Shown piece by piece: positions 1 through 9,317 of a stretch of DNA of 40,450 nt. The notes under the pieces are model-generated. The model saw only the letters and a program-made list of their open reading frames with translations. It ran no database searches and was not told the DNA's origin. Positions within the stretch are counted from its first letter, which is position 1; each line of letters opens with the position of its first letter. Made by a program: the position numbers and the translations under genes. Source of the DNA: an uncultured Clostridia bacterium (GTDB lineage Bacteria; Bacillota; Clostridia; Oscillospirales; Acutalibacteraceae); contig CANQZA010000014.1 of assembly GCA_947628175.1 (NCBI GenBank), positions 1-40,450 on the forward strand, read 5' to 3'.

Positions 1-688
1 GTATAATTGTATTCGAACAGGGATGCAGATTACTTACACCCTCAATTTCAATCGTTGTTTCACCCGCACCGTATATTCTTGCGCCGCAGTGATTCAAAAA
101 ATCGGCAAGATCGCTGATCTCGGGCTCGCGCGCCGGGTTGATGATGGTTGTTTTGCCCTTTGATATTGCCGCGGCAATAATAATGTTCTCGGTAGCGCCT
201 ACACTCGGAAAAGGCAAAATAATTTTTGAACCTGAAATGGTCTGTGCAGTACAGCTTATTGACGAGCCGTTTTCGCAAATTGTTGCTCCGAGATTTTTCA
301 GAGCTTTAAGATGAAGGTCTACAGGTCTGTTGCCGATATCACAGCCGCCGGGGAAATAAATAAGCGCATTGCCGGTTCTTGACACAAGAGAGCCGAGAAA
401 TATGATTGACGATCTCATGGTTCTCATCACTGCTTCGTCAATACGATAGTCATTAATATCGGTTGCGTCTACGGTTACTGTATCAAGCTCTCTTTTTACC
501 CTGCATCCTAAATCTTCAAGAATTTTTATCGTGGTTTTTACATCGCTTAAATCAGGACAATTATGTATAACGCATTCGCCTTTTACCAATATTGTCGCGG
601 CAAGAATCGGTAAAGCGGAATTCTTTGCTCCGTGCAGCTTAATCTCACCGCCGAGTCTTTTTTGTCCGTTAATTACAAACTTATCCAT
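1..688 (-). CDS. murA: UDP-N-acetylglucosamine 1-carboxyvinyltransferase (partial, N-terminal part)
   Basis: Transfers enolpyruvate from phosphoenolpyruvate to UDP-GlcNAc in the cytoplasm, the first committed step of peptidoglycan synthesis. I translated the open frame from the ATG at 688; it reads through to the window edge (229 codons), so the C-terminal half is missing. It starts MDKFVINGQKRLGGEIKL, then has the HGAKNSALP substrate-binding segment (Lys22/Asn23) and FPGGCDIGNRPVDLHL, whose Cys116 sits where the fosfomycin-sensitive catalytic cysteine is in this family. SVGATENI is also typical. It is the last visible gene of the dcw cluster, 53 bases after murG. Clostridia often carry two MurA paralogues (MurAA/MurAB); which one this is cannot be told here. 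Confidence 0.95.
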   Translation of the reverse strand, partial: MDKFVINGQKRLGGEIKLHGAKNSALPILAATILVKGECVIHNCPDLSDVKTTIKILEDLGCRVKRELDTVTVDATDINDYRIDEAVMRTMRSSIIFLGSLVSRTGNALIYFPGGCDIGNRPVDLHLKALKNLGATICENGSSISCTAQTISGSKIILPFPSVGATENIIIAAAISKGKTTIINPAREPEISDLADFLNHCGARIYGAGETTIEIEGVSNLHPCSNTII

Positions 689-741
689 TAAATCACCTCT
701 GCACTACTGGTTCATTCTATGCAGTGTGATTTAATTTGCTA

Positions 742-1863
742 TTATTTTGAGGCGAGTGAAAGAATAATTGCGGCTATTCTTTCTCTTGCATCGGTTATTG
801 ACATTTTTTTTGCATTATTTCTTATTTGATCCAGTTTGTCTTTGTCTGAAAGCAGTTCATCAATTTTATCAGCAAGTGACTGAGAGGTTAAATCTTTTTC
901 CTCAATGATACAACCGGCATTTCGTTTTACAAGTGCCATTGCATTATGAAACTGATGGTTTTCGGCAACATAGGGTGACGGAATTAAAATGGATGCCTTG
1001 CCGAGCGCTTCAATTTCAGAAAGTGAGGATGCGCCGGCTCTGCCTATTACAAGATCGGCCGCTGCCATACAGACATCCATATTATCTATGTACTGCCTTA
1101 CTTCAACCGTTCCCTTTCTGCCGTCTACAAAACCCTTTTCCTTAAATACATTAAGAAATTCAGTTCCGTTTGTTCCAACCGAATGTATATGGTAATATTT
1201 ACCGCTGTTTGCATGATCAATAAGAATATCGAGCATTGCATCATTGAGCGGCTTTGCGCCGAGTGAGCCGCCGAAAGACAAAACAAGATACTTATCGTCA
1301 GGTATATTCAGTTGCCTTCTTGCAAGCGTTCTGTCTGATCTAAGAAGTTCGCCTCTTACAGGAAGCCCTGTTACTTCTGCGGAATTTTTCGGATCAAGAT
1401 GTTTTTTTGCATCATCAACAGTCAGCATAACCTTATCCACCGATTTTGCCAGTGCTTTATTTGTTATTCCGGGGAAAGCGTTTTGCTCGTGAATACAGGT
1501 CGGAATTCCCATTTTAACTGCCGTTTCCAAAACAGGACCTGACACATATCCGCCGAAGCCCGCAACTACATCCGGCTGAAAATCGCTTATTATTTTCCTG
1601 CTCTGTTTTTGAGATTTGAATATCCTCATAACCGTTTTGATGTTATGCGATATAGCCTCAGGAGAAAATGAGCGCCTGAAGCCCGATATTTCAATTGTTT
1701 TAAAATCAAATCCGGCGGCAGGAACAAGCCGTGATTCCATATGATCGCGTGTTCCGATAAACAGAATCTGTGCATCGGGATTTTTTTCTCTTATGTATGA
1801 GGCAACTGCAAGTGCAGGATTGATATGACCGGCAGTACCTCCTGTGGCAAACAATATTTTCAT
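742..1863 (-). CDS. murG: UDP-N-acetylglucosamine--N-acetylmuramyl-(pentapeptide) pyrophosphoryl-undecaprenol N-acetylglucosamine transferase
   Basis: Adds GlcNAc to lipid I to make lipid II on the inner face of the membrane. The 373-residue protein has the usual family length. The N-terminal glycine-rich loop GGTAGHINPALAVA (residues 8-21) is the lipid I/diphosphate-binding motif, followed by GFGGYVSGP near residue 104 and the HEQNAFPG segment. The C-terminal GT-B half has SFGGSLGA and the UDP-GlcNAc-binding GRAGASSLSEIEALG. The ATG lies 3 bases after the ftsW stop, with an AGGTATAG ribosome site inside the end of ftsW, so the two are probably translationally coupled. It acts directly after MraY, encoded three genes upstream in the operon. 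Confidence 0.97.
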   Translation of the reverse strand: MKILFATGGTAGHINPALAVASYIREKNPDAQILFIGTRDHMESRLVPAAGFDFKTIEISGFRRSFSPEAISHNIKTVMRIFKSQKQSRKIISDFQPDVVAGFGGYVSGPVLETAVKMGIPTCIHEQNAFPGITNKALAKSVDKVMLTVDDAKKHLDPKNSAEVTGLPVRGELLRSDRTLARRQLNIPDDKYLVLSFGGSLGAKPLNDAMLDILIDHANSGKYYHIHSVGTNGTEFLNVFKEKGFVDGRKGTVEVRQYIDNMDVCMAAADLVIGRAGASSLSEIEALGKASILIPSPYVAENHQFHNAMALVKRNAGCIIEEKDLTSQSLADKIDELLSDKDKLDQIRNNAKKMSITDARERIAAIILSLASK

Positions 1864-1866
1864 AAT

Positions 1867-3084
1867 CTATACCTGTACCTTTTTCTGGTTTGCTTTTCTT
1901 GAGACCGAAAGAACTACACCTATCTGAAACAGCATCATCAAAATTGCAGTACCGCCGTATGAGAAAAACGGAAGCGCTATACCTGTGTTTGGGATAGTAT
2001 CCGTAACTACCATTATATTAAACGCAACCTGAAGACCTATCTGCGCAACCACACCTATTGTAAGAAGCGAACCGAATCTGTCCTTGCATCTTGAAGCGAT
2101 AATAAGACCTCTGATAACAAGAGCGGCAAAAAGCGCTATGATAATTGCGCTGCGGATAAATCCGAGCTCTTCGCAGACAATTGAAAAAATAAAATCGTTT
2201 TGCGGCTGAGACACATACAGATACTTCTGCTTGGAATTTCCAAGCCCCACACCGAAAAGACCGCCTGAGCCGATGGCATAGAGGGAATTGTTGATTTGCC
2301 ACCTTGCTCCTATAGGGTCAAAATCCTTATCAAGCCATGCCTCTATTTTTACGCCTACATAGTTTTCAAGCAACTCCGGAAAGGTCACTACAACAAAGAC
2401 AACCAGAACGATAACCCCGACGCCGAAGGCAAACAGTCTCCAATCGCTTCCGCCCGCAAACATCAGGGACGCGCCAATCAAAAACATAAGAATTGTACAC
2501 GACATATGATGCTCAAAATAAATTAATCCGCAAAAAACAACGATTATCCCTATCGGATAAAGAATTCCGTACTTAAATTTTTTCATATATCGGTAGTAAT
2601 CACTGATATAACACGCCATTGTAAGGATAATTGTGAATTTTGCAAGATCAGACGGTTGAAATGTGAAACCTCCCGGCAGAGGAATCCACCGCTTGAAATT
2701 GCTGCCGTCCGTACTGTTTACATTCGTATGATAAAACAGCACAACAATCAAACTTATCACGGTTACAATCAAAAGCGGCTTTACTATTGCTTTTAAAAGT
2801 TTGTAATTTACTTTTGACATTGCGAACATCGCAATGATTCCGGCAATTGCAAAAATAAGCTGCCTTACAAAAAAATAATATGAACTATCCTCTTCATAAT
2901 AGGCATACGGATAGGATGCGGAAAACAGCATTACCAGTCCTATTGTTAAGAGAATGATTGTCAGAGCAAGAAAAGGAATATCAATACTGCCTATAAGAAA
3001 TATGTCACTTTTTTTGATTCCCAGCGATTTATTTGTCTTTACTCTCTTTTCCTTACCGTCCGGCGACGATAATTTTGAGGTCAT
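1867..3084 (-). CDS. ftsW: FtsW/RodA/SpoVE-family SEDS peptidoglycan glycosyltransferase
   Basis: SEDS-family integral membrane protein that polymerises lipid II glycan at the septum, working with a class B PBP. The 405 residues carry about ten hydrophobic segments after a basic cytoplasmic tail of roughly 28 residues. Family motifs are visible: FKRWIPLPGGFTFQPSDLAK (conserved region with the putative catalytic Asp in QPSD), ARWQINNSLYAIGSGGLFG, and the C-terminal PNTGIALPFFSYGG signature. AAAGGAGTG precedes the ATG. Its cluster position matches SpoVE/FtsW of Firmicutes; whether it serves vegetative division, the spore cortex or both cannot be decided. The matching transpeptidase is the PASTA-PBP in the same operon. 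It directly follows mraY, with no murD between. Confidence 0.95.
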   Translation of the reverse strand: MTSKLSSPDGKEKRVKTNKSLGIKKSDIFLIGSIDIPFLALTIILLTIGLVMLFSASYPYAYYEEDSSYYFFVRQLIFAIAGIIAMFAMSKVNYKLLKAIVKPLLIVTVISLIVVLFYHTNVNSTDGSNFKRWIPLPGGFTFQPSDLAKFTIILTMACYISDYYRYMKKFKYGILYPIGIIVVFCGLIYFEHHMSCTILMFLIGASLMFAGGSDWRLFAFGVGVIVLVVFVVVTFPELLENYVGVKIEAWLDKDFDPIGARWQINNSLYAIGSGGLFGVGLGNSKQKYLYVSQPQNDFIFSIVCEELGFIRSAIIIALFAALVIRGLIIASRCKDRFGSLLTIGVVAQIGLQVAFNIMVVTDTIPNTGIALPFFSYGGTAILMMLFQIGVVLSVSRKANQKKVQV

Positions 3085-3116
3085 ATATTAACACTCCTTT
3101 CTGTAATGATTATGAT

Positions 3117-4181
3117 TTATTTTAAGTCCATACTGCGGCTCAGCCAGAGAAGAAGTATTCCGACAGCGCAGCCCGCGGCATTCACAATAGAAAACACAAT
3201 ACAGATTTTCTTTTCCTTCCAGCCGCACATCTCAAAGTGATGATGAATAGGCGCCATTTTAAAAACTCTTTTTCCGTGCGTGATTTTAAAATAGCCTATC
3301 TGAATGATATCGCTCATCGTTTCGCATACATAAACAATTCCTATAGGCAAAAGAAGCAGAGGGCATTTAATCAAATATCCCATGGCCACAACCATTCCGC
3401 CTAAAAACAGAGAACCTGTATCCCCCATAAAGGTTTTTGCGGGATTCCAGTTCCAGCACAGGAAACCGAGAACACCGCCCAGAAGAGCACCCGCAAAGAT
3501 TTTTAATCCCGGGAAATTTAATAAAGAAGGGGAAGCGATTATAATAAAGGTTACGGCAACGGTAGATGTTACCGACGAGCACAATCCATCAATCCCATCT
3601 GTGAGATTGACCGAATTAACGCAACCGTAAACAATAAAGAAGGAAAGAAGCCAGAACACGATTGCGGTAAAGAGATTCCTTTCAAAATTTACAGTTCCGA
3701 TAAACGGAATATACCAGCTCGTATTATGGGAAAGCCACAGCGTGAGAATATATCCGAAGCTCATCAGAAGCTGTCCCGCTGTCTTCTGCTTTGCGCTGAG
3801 CCCCTTGTTTCTTTTGAGTTTGATTTTTATGAAATCATCGGTAAAACCGACTATACCGGACCCCATTGCAAGGAAAAGACCCGCAATAAGCAAAACGAGT
3901 TCTCTCCCCTTCATAACCGATGAGTAATCACTCTCAAGGCTGTTGTGTGTCAGATGAACAGTTAATGCGGTAACACAAAAGGATACCACTATTCCGATAA
4001 TAAACATAAATCCGCCCATATTGGGAGTACCCTGCTTTGATTTGTGCCAAGATGGACCGATATCAAGAATAGTTTGACCGAAATTAAGCTTTCTCAACCA
4101 AGGAATTATAATAAAACCAAGCCCTGCCGTAATTCCGAAAGCAATAATTATGCTCATCATCAAAGATATAATACTGTTCAT
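3117..4181 (-). CDS. mraY: Phospho-N-acetylmuramoyl-pentapeptide transferase
   Basis: Transfers phospho-MurNAc-pentapeptide from UDP to undecaprenyl phosphate, giving lipid I. The 354-residue protein has about ten membrane segments. It shows TPNMGGFMFI, the acidic GFTDDFIKI loop, the KQKTAGQLL motif and the NLTDGIDGL signature, then FMGDTGSLFLGG and the C-terminal MAPIHHHFE histidine loop. These are all hallmarks of MraY rather than WecA/TagO. The ATG overlaps the murF stop by four bases (ATGA), a classic coupled junction. Family inhibitors such as tunicamycin and muraymycin would target this enzyme; that is family knowledge. Confidence 0.97.
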   Translation of the reverse strand: MNSIISLMMSIIIAFGITAGLGFIIIPWLRKLNFGQTILDIGPSWHKSKQGTPNMGGFMFIIGIVVSFCVTALTVHLTHNSLESDYSSVMKGRELVLLIAGLFLAMGSGIVGFTDDFIKIKLKRNKGLSAKQKTAGQLLMSFGYILTLWLSHNTSWYIPFIGTVNFERNLFTAIVFWLLSFFIVYGCVNSVNLTDGIDGLCSSVTSTVAVTFIIIASPSLLNFPGLKIFAGALLGGVLGFLCWNWNPAKTFMGDTGSLFLGGMVVAMGYLIKCPLLLLPIGIVYVCETMSDIIQIGYFKITHGKRVFKMAPIHHHFEMCGWKEKKICIVFSIVNAAGCAVGILLLWLSRSMDLK

Positions 4182-5533
4182 TTATTTTCCCACCTGTCAT
4201 AAGCATTATGGATTACATCCTCAAGCTTCATCCCTCTTGATGCTTTGAATATAACGGTATCACCGGGCTTTGCATCGCGGAGAAGCCTGTCGGTAAGCTC
4301 CTGCTTTGTATCAAAATGATACGCCTGTTCAAGTCCGTTTTCAAGTGCGCCCTGCACAATATATTTTGACATTTCGCCTGTACACAAAAGCAGATCCGGC
4401 CTGCTGTCCGCCGCCATTTTTCCCACATCCAAATGCGCCTGCTTTGAATATTCCCCAAGCTCAAGCATATCGGATAAAACGGCAATCTTTCTGTTACCGC
4501 TCGTGTTTTCAAGCGTTTTGAATGCCGCAAGCATTGAATCGGGACTTGCATTGTAACAGTCCTCTATGGAAGTAATACCGCCTACGGTAACGCATTTTTG
4601 CCTCATTCCCTCAGGTGTATATTCATAAAGCGCATCCGCGCAAAGCTGTGAATCAATATCCAGAAAATATCCGACTGCAAACGCGGACAAAGCATTATAG
4701 ACATTGTGCACACCGATTGCGGGTATAGTCAATTTCTGTGATTTGCCGTAATACTCTGCTGTAAACGAAGTAAAACCGTTGTTTTCGGATATATCTGTCG
4801 CTCTGAAGTCTCCGTTTTCAATGCCGTAAAAGCAAATATTGAATGCATCGTTTTTAACTGTCTTAAGGAGATCGTTGTCTCCGTTTAGTATAAGCGGACT
4901 GCCTGCTTTCATGCCGTCAAGCAGTTCAAGCTTAGCCTGAAGAATTCCCTGCCGTGAGCCGAGATTTTCTATATGTGAAACACCTATATTTGTAATAAGA
5001 CCTATTGTTGGCTTTGCGGCCTGTGACAGGCGGTGAATCTCACCAAAGTGATTCATTCCCATTTCTATAACTGCTGCCTGCACACTGTTATCAAGCCTGA
5101 AGAGCATTTGCGGAAGTCCTATTTCATTGTTCAGATTACCGAGTGTTTTTATCGCGTTATATTTTGAATGTACAACAAGATATGTAAATTCCTTTGTCGT
5201 TGTCTTTCCGACCGAACCGGTCAATCCCACAACGGGAATATCAAACTTGCTTCTGTAATATCCTGAAAGCTCAAGAAGCGCCTTTGCTGTATTATCAACC
5301 CGTACATAGCTGCCGCAAACATCCGTATCTCTGTGAATCATAACGGCGGCAGCGCCTTTTTCAATTGCTTCCCGGGCAAAATCGTGCGCATCGAACCTTT
5401 CGCCTTTAATACATATAAAAAGACAGCCAGGAGTTATTTTTCTTGTATCTATACATACTCCGCTGACAAAACAGTCACTGTTGCAAAAGCCACCGCATAC
5501 ATCCGCAATTTCACTTAATTTTAATTTTTCCAT
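4178..5533 (-). CDS. murF: UDP-N-acetylmuramoyl-tripeptide--D-alanyl-D-alanine ligase
   Basis: Cytoplasmic ATP-dependent Mur ligase that adds D-Ala-D-Ala to UDP-MurNAc-tripeptide. Mur ligase order is visible: an N-terminal uridine-binding domain with a DTRKI segment, the central P-loop GLTGSVGKTTTKEF, NLNNEIGLP and EMGMNHFGEI, then a C-terminal domain with EDCYNASPDSM. That last element is characteristic of MurF. I place the start at the ATG at 5533, giving MEKLKLSEIADVCGG, directly behind the murE TGA; a GTG 15 bases upstream (5548) would overlap murE and adds NLTD-type residues. Length (about 451 residues) is normal. It acts between MurE and MraY, its immediate operon neighbours. Confidence 0.95.
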   Translation of the reverse strand: MEKLKLSEIADVCGGFCNSDCFVSGVCIDTRKITPGCLFICIKGERFDAHDFAREAIEKGAAAVMIHRDTDVCGSYVRVDNTAKALLELSGYYRSKFDIPVVGLTGSVGKTTTKEFTYLVVHSKYNAIKTLGNLNNEIGLPQMLFRLDNSVQAAVIEMGMNHFGEIHRLSQAAKPTIGLITNIGVSHIENLGSRQGILQAKLELLDGMKAGSPLILNGDNDLLKTVKNDAFNICFYGIENGDFRATDISENNGFTSFTAEYYGKSQKLTIPAIGVHNVYNALSAFAVGYFLDIDSQLCADALYEYTPEGMRQKCVTVGGITSIEDCYNASPDSMLAAFKTLENTSGNRKIAVLSDMLELGEYSKQAHLDVGKMAADSRPDLLLCTGEMSKYIVQGALENGLEQAYHFDTKQELTDRLLRDAKPGDTVIFKASRGMKLEDVIHNAYDRWENK

Positions 5534-5534
5534 A

Positions 5535-6971
5535 TCAGTCAAGTTCACTGAGAATTTCAGCTACTACTTCTCTTTCATCAAAATGAATGGTTCCCGTTGG
5601 CAGAATCTGATAGGTTTCGTGACCCTTGCCCGCGAGAAGAATGATGTCGTCCTTTCTTGCGTTTTTTATTGCATACGCAATAGCCTGCTTACGATTTTCA
5701 ACAACCTCGTAATCAACATCAATTCCCTTTATTCCCTCAAGAATATCCTGTATGATTTCCGATGGATTTTCGGTTCTGGGATTATCTGAGGTAACTATGC
5801 AAAAATCAGAAAGTTCAGCAGCAATTCTGCCCATTTTAGGTCTTTTTGTTTTATCTCTGTCACCGCCGCAGCCAAAAAGAGTAACAATTCTGCCGGATGC
5901 GATTTCTCTAAGAGAGGAAATAATATTTTCGAGTCCGTCAGGAGAATGCGCGTAATCTATGATAACCGTAAAATCTCTATTTGTCGGAACGACCTCAATT
6001 CTGCCCTTGACACCCTTTGATTTGCTTATAGCCGAGAGCACATCACCAAACGCAAATCCGAGCGACAGTGCACAGGCCGCCGCACAAAGGGAATTATACA
6101 CGGAAAAGCGACCCGGGATAGGGCAGGAACATCTGCCTATTGTTTCACCGATTATCTCATATTCAACACCGCTCGGCTTGAAATTGACATTCTTTGCAAT
6201 ATAACTTGCGTCATTTGAATTAACCGAATAAGTCACAATTTCTTTTATATCAAGACCTTCAACAATTTTCATTCCATATGCGTCATCTGCATTGGTTACT
6301 GCAATATCGCAGTTTTCAAAAAGCATTTTCTTAGAGGCAAAGTAATTTTCCCATGTCTTATGATAGTCAAGATGATCCTGCGTTAAATTTGTAAAGGCGG
6401 CAAGCTTAAAGCGAAGTCCGTTAACTCTTCCCTGTGCAAGTGCCTGTGACGACACCTCCATAACGCAGTACTCGCAGCCTGCCTCAACCATCTTTGAAAA
6501 AAGCTTTTGAAGTTCATACGGGTCGGGAGTAGTATATTTTGCCGGATACACCTCGTCACAAATCATATTCTGAACAGTACCGATAAGCCCGACTTTTTTA
6601 TGGACATTTTCAAGAATCTGCTTAATGAGAAATGTAGTGGTTGTTTTACCGTTTGTACCGGTAACACCGATGAGTTTGAGCTTATCCGCAGGATTTTTGA
6701 AAAAATTTGCACATACAAGCGAAAAAACTGCGCGTGAGTCTTTTACCAAAATCTGATTTTCAATTCCTAAATCCCTTTCAGCTATAATGGCGCGAGCACC
6801 CATTTCAAGCACCTGCCGCGCAACGGAATGACCGTCAAATGTAACGCCCTTGACGCATACAAACAGCGATCCCTCCTCTATCAGCCTTGAATCCTGTGTT
6901 ACATCCGATATCTCAACATCATTGTATGAGTTGAGAACATCAATGCCTTTTAAAATCTGTGAAAGCTTCAT
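5535..6971 (-). CDS. murE: UDP-N-acetylmuramoyl-L-alanyl-D-glutamate--diamino acid ligase
   Basis: Adds the third stem-peptide residue to UDP-MurNAc-L-Ala-D-Glu in the cytoplasm. The 478-residue protein has TQDSRLIEEG in the UDP-sugar domain, the P-loop GVTGTNGKTTTTFL, TTPDPYELQ, MEVSSQAL and the C-terminal GCGGDRDKTKRP block. The specificity loop reads TSDNPRTENPSEI. DNPR in this place is the signature for meso-diaminopimelate rather than lysine in characterised MurE proteins, so the cell wall is predicted to be A1gamma-type (inference from the motif). AAGGGGAT precedes the ATG, 14 bases after the pbp stop. murF starts one base after its TGA stop. Confidence 0.96.
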   Translation of the reverse strand: MKLSQILKGIDVLNSYNDVEISDVTQDSRLIEEGSLFVCVKGVTFDGHSVARQVLEMGARAIIAERDLGIENQILVKDSRAVFSLVCANFFKNPADKLKLIGVTGTNGKTTTTFLIKQILENVHKKVGLIGTVQNMICDEVYPAKYTTPDPYELQKLFSKMVEAGCEYCVMEVSSQALAQGRVNGLRFKLAAFTNLTQDHLDYHKTWENYFASKKMLFENCDIAVTNADDAYGMKIVEGLDIKEIVTYSVNSNDASYIAKNVNFKPSGVEYEIIGETIGRCSCPIPGRFSVYNSLCAAACALSLGFAFGDVLSAISKSKGVKGRIEVVPTNRDFTVIIDYAHSPDGLENIISSLREIASGRIVTLFGCGGDRDKTKRPKMGRIAAELSDFCIVTSDNPRTENPSEIIQDILEGIKGIDVDYEVVENRKQAIAYAIKNARKDDIILLAGKGHETYQILPTGTIHFDEREVVAEILSELD

Positions 6972-6985
6972 AAAAATATCCCCTT

Positions 6986-9211
6986 TTAGTCGAGAACGGA
7001 CTGCGTATTTTTAAACGATACCGTTACAACAGTACCCTGCTCAACACTTGCGTCTTTTTCTTCGCTTTGCCTGAAAGCGATTACCGTTCCCGAATTCATA
7101 TTGTTGCCGCTGACTTCAATATTAAGATTATGTGACTGTGCCAGACTTTTCGCTTCATTCACGGTAAGGCCCGTGAAATCCGGCACGGTTGTCATTTTCT
7201 TTTGCGTGTTATCTGTATAAATATATACCGTGCCGCTCGCAGGAACCGTTACCGCTCCTGTAGGACACTGCTTAACAACCTTGTCTCCGCTGCCAATCAC
7301 AACATATCTGAGACCGCTTTGTGTAAGGTCGGTTTTTGCATCTTCAACGGATCTGTCAACAACATTCGGTGTGTATTTTGACATATCCTTTATTTCGTCG
7401 TCGTCATATTTAGGTTCGATTCCGAGAACATTCATCGTCTCTTCCACAACCTCACTTGCAATCGGGGCGCACAGTGCGCCGCCTCCAAGATCCTGATTCG
7501 GCTCATCGACAATTACAATCATTGCAATTTCAGGATCGTCCGCGGGAGCGATGCCTGCAAAAGATACAATATACTTATCGCCCTCACCAGCCGCCGATTC
7601 TCCGAGCTTTGTTGATGTTCCCGTTTTACCTGCCACTCTGTAGCCGGCAACATAGGCATTTTTACCTGTACCGTTATCTACGACGGATTTCATCATTCGG
7701 CACACTTTCTTTGATGTTTCCTCACTGATAACCTGCCTTACGACTTTTGTCTCTGTTTTCTTTACGGTTTTGCCGTTGCTATCAACAATTCCTTCAACGA
7801 GATACGGTTTTAAAAGTTTTCCTCCGTTTGCAATGGCACACAGTCCCGTGCAAAGCTGAATAGGAGAAAGAGAGTTTGTCTGACCGAAAGAAGCTGACGA
7901 CAGTTCAACAATGCCGTACTCCTCTTCCTTGTAATACTGGGGAAGCGTTTCACCGGGCAAATCGATTCCCGTTTTCTCCGTAAAGCCGAACGCGTCAAAA
8001 TACTTAAAATAATTATGCACACCGAGTCTCTGCCCTATTGTTATAAAAAACGGATTACAGGAATTTTCAAGTCCCTGCGTAAGATTCTGCGTGCCGTGCC
8101 CTGCGTGGTAATGGCAGTACATAGGTCTGTTCCAGCCCTGAACATTTATAGATCCCGTGCAGGTATAGGATGTGTCAAGAGTAACTACATTTTCCTCAAG
8201 CGCGGCAGATGCCATAAATGTTTTGAAAACAGAGCCGGGGACATATGTATCCGAAACAGTGAAATTTCTCCACTGATTTTGTACAACACTGCTCTCTTTC
8301 TTTGATTTTTCGTCCTTATTTTTTATTGCCTTTATCGCCTTTTTGTCTTTGCTGTAAGTAACTTTATAAGGCTCGTTGCAGTCGAAATCAGGAAGTGATG
8401 CCATTGCAAGCACAGCACCCGTATTGCAGTTCATAACGATTCCGTATGCGCCCTTTGCCTGATATTCCTCAAGAGTATTTCTGAGTCCCTTTTCAAGATA
8501 GTACTGAACAGACTGATTGAGTGTTGTTATAAGCGAATTACCGTCCATCGCTTCAATTGAAGTTTCATAATCGTTTGCGATTTCGTTTGACACAGCATCC
8601 TTGGCAGTGATGATTCTTCCGTTTTCCCCTGTAAGCTCCTCATCATAATATGCCTCCAATCCCGAAAGTCCCTGGTCATCAGCACCTGTAAAACCGATTA
8701 CGGACGATGCAAGAGAACCGTATGGATAATATCTTTTCGTGGCCTGTTCCATTCCGATACAGTTTCCGAGTCGGTTTTCCGACATAAAATCGGAAATTTT
8801 TTCCTTGATATTATTTTCGACCTTTTTCTCCACAATCTCATAATGGTTTTGCGCCTTTGTTTTTTTGAGAAGCTCCGTCCTCTCCTTTTCGTCATATTTA
8901 AAAAGCTGTGCAAATTTATCAGCAATCAGATTACGCTTTTCGTCGCTGTCAATTTCGAGAGGATCAATAAAAATATTCCATACCGTTGCGGACTGAGCAA
9001 GGACATTTCCGTTTGTATCGTAAATCGTTCCGCGCATTGCCGAGATTTCCGTATCCTTGAGCTGCTGTGATTCTGCTTTAAAAGCAAGCTCCTCACCTCT
9101 TACAATCGATAGGTAAAAAATTCTCGCCGCGCCCGAACAAAGGAGGAATACCATTACAACCGACAGTATCAAAATTCTTTTAATCATATTTCTACCGGTA
9201 TTCATACTCAA
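6986..9211 (-). CDS. spoVD: Class B penicillin-binding protein with PASTA domains (SpoVD/PBP2-type transpeptidase)
   Basis: D,D-transpeptidase that cross-links peptidoglycan at the septum or cortex, anchored by one N-terminal membrane helix (RILILSVVMVFLLCSGAA). Counting from the longest open frame (TTG at 9220), the dimerisation domain begins near MRGTIYDTNGNVLA. The transpeptidase domain has SVFK (Ser330 nucleophile), SCN (387-389) and KTGTS (532-536). Two PASTA repeats follow from about residue 615 to the end. A lysine-rich stretch around 291-312 (SKDKKAIKAIKNKDEKSKK) looks like a lineage-specific insert. GGGAGG lies one base from the TTG at 9220, ten bases from the TTG at 9211 and sixteen from the ATG at 9205, so 9211 is the best-spaced start. 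It is the only class B PBP in this cluster, so it may serve division rather than only sporulation. Confidence 0.93.
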   Translation of the reverse strand: MSMNTGRNMIKRILILSVVMVFLLCSGAARIFYLSIVRGEELAFKAESQQLKDTEISAMRGTIYDTNGNVLAQSATVWNIFIDPLEIDSDEKRNLIADKFAQLFKYDEKERTELLKKTKAQNHYEIVEKKVENNIKEKISDFMSENRLGNCIGMEQATKRYYPYGSLASSVIGFTGADDQGLSGLEAYYDEELTGENGRIITAKDAVSNEIANDYETSIEAMDGNSLITTLNQSVQYYLEKGLRNTLEEYQAKGAYGIVMNCNTGAVLAMASLPDFDCNEPYKVTYSKDKKAIKAIKNKDEKSKKESSVVQNQWRNFTVSDTYVPGSVFKTFMASAALEENVVTLDTSYTCTGSINVQGWNRPMYCHYHAGHGTQNLTQGLENSCNPFFITIGQRLGVHNYFKYFDAFGFTEKTGIDLPGETLPQYYKEEEYGIVELSSASFGQTNSLSPIQLCTGLCAIANGGKLLKPYLVEGIVDSNGKTVKKTETKVVRQVISEETSKKVCRMMKSVVDNGTGKNAYVAGYRVAGKTGTSTKLGESAAGEGDKYIVSFAGIAPADDPEIAMIVIVDEPNQDLGGGALCAPIASEVVEETMNVLGIEPKYDDDEIKDMSKYTPNVVDRSVEDAKTDLTQSGLRYVVIGSGDKVVKQCPTGAVTVPASGTVYIYTDNTQKKMTTVPDFTGLTVNEAKSLAQSHNLNIEVSGNNMNSGTVIAFRQSEEKDASVEQGTVVTVSFKNTQSVLD

Positions 9212-9258
9212 TTTTCTCAATCCTCCCTCGCAATTGTTATCTTATTTATTAAAACTTA

Positions 9259-9285
9259 TGAGAGTTAAGGAATTCTTAACTCTCA
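9259..9285 (-). repeat. Intercistronic hairpin between ftsL and the PBP gene
   Basis: A perfect 11-bp inverted repeat (TGAGAGTTAAG / CTTAACTCTCA) with a 5-base loop lies in the 97-base gap between the ftsL-like gene and the PBP gene. On the transcribed strand it is not followed by a clear U-tract, so it is a poor intrinsic terminator. It may stabilise mRNA or adjust the expression ratio of the two genes; that role is inference. Confidence 0.55.
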
Positions 9286-9317
9286 ATATTTTACGCTGTT
9301 TTTTTTATTAATATTAC

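Noticed and set aside
4228-4551. Alternative minus-strand frame inside murF
   Set aside because: It is an out-of-frame reading of a complete murF with intact motifs; no frameshift is needed to explain the gene.
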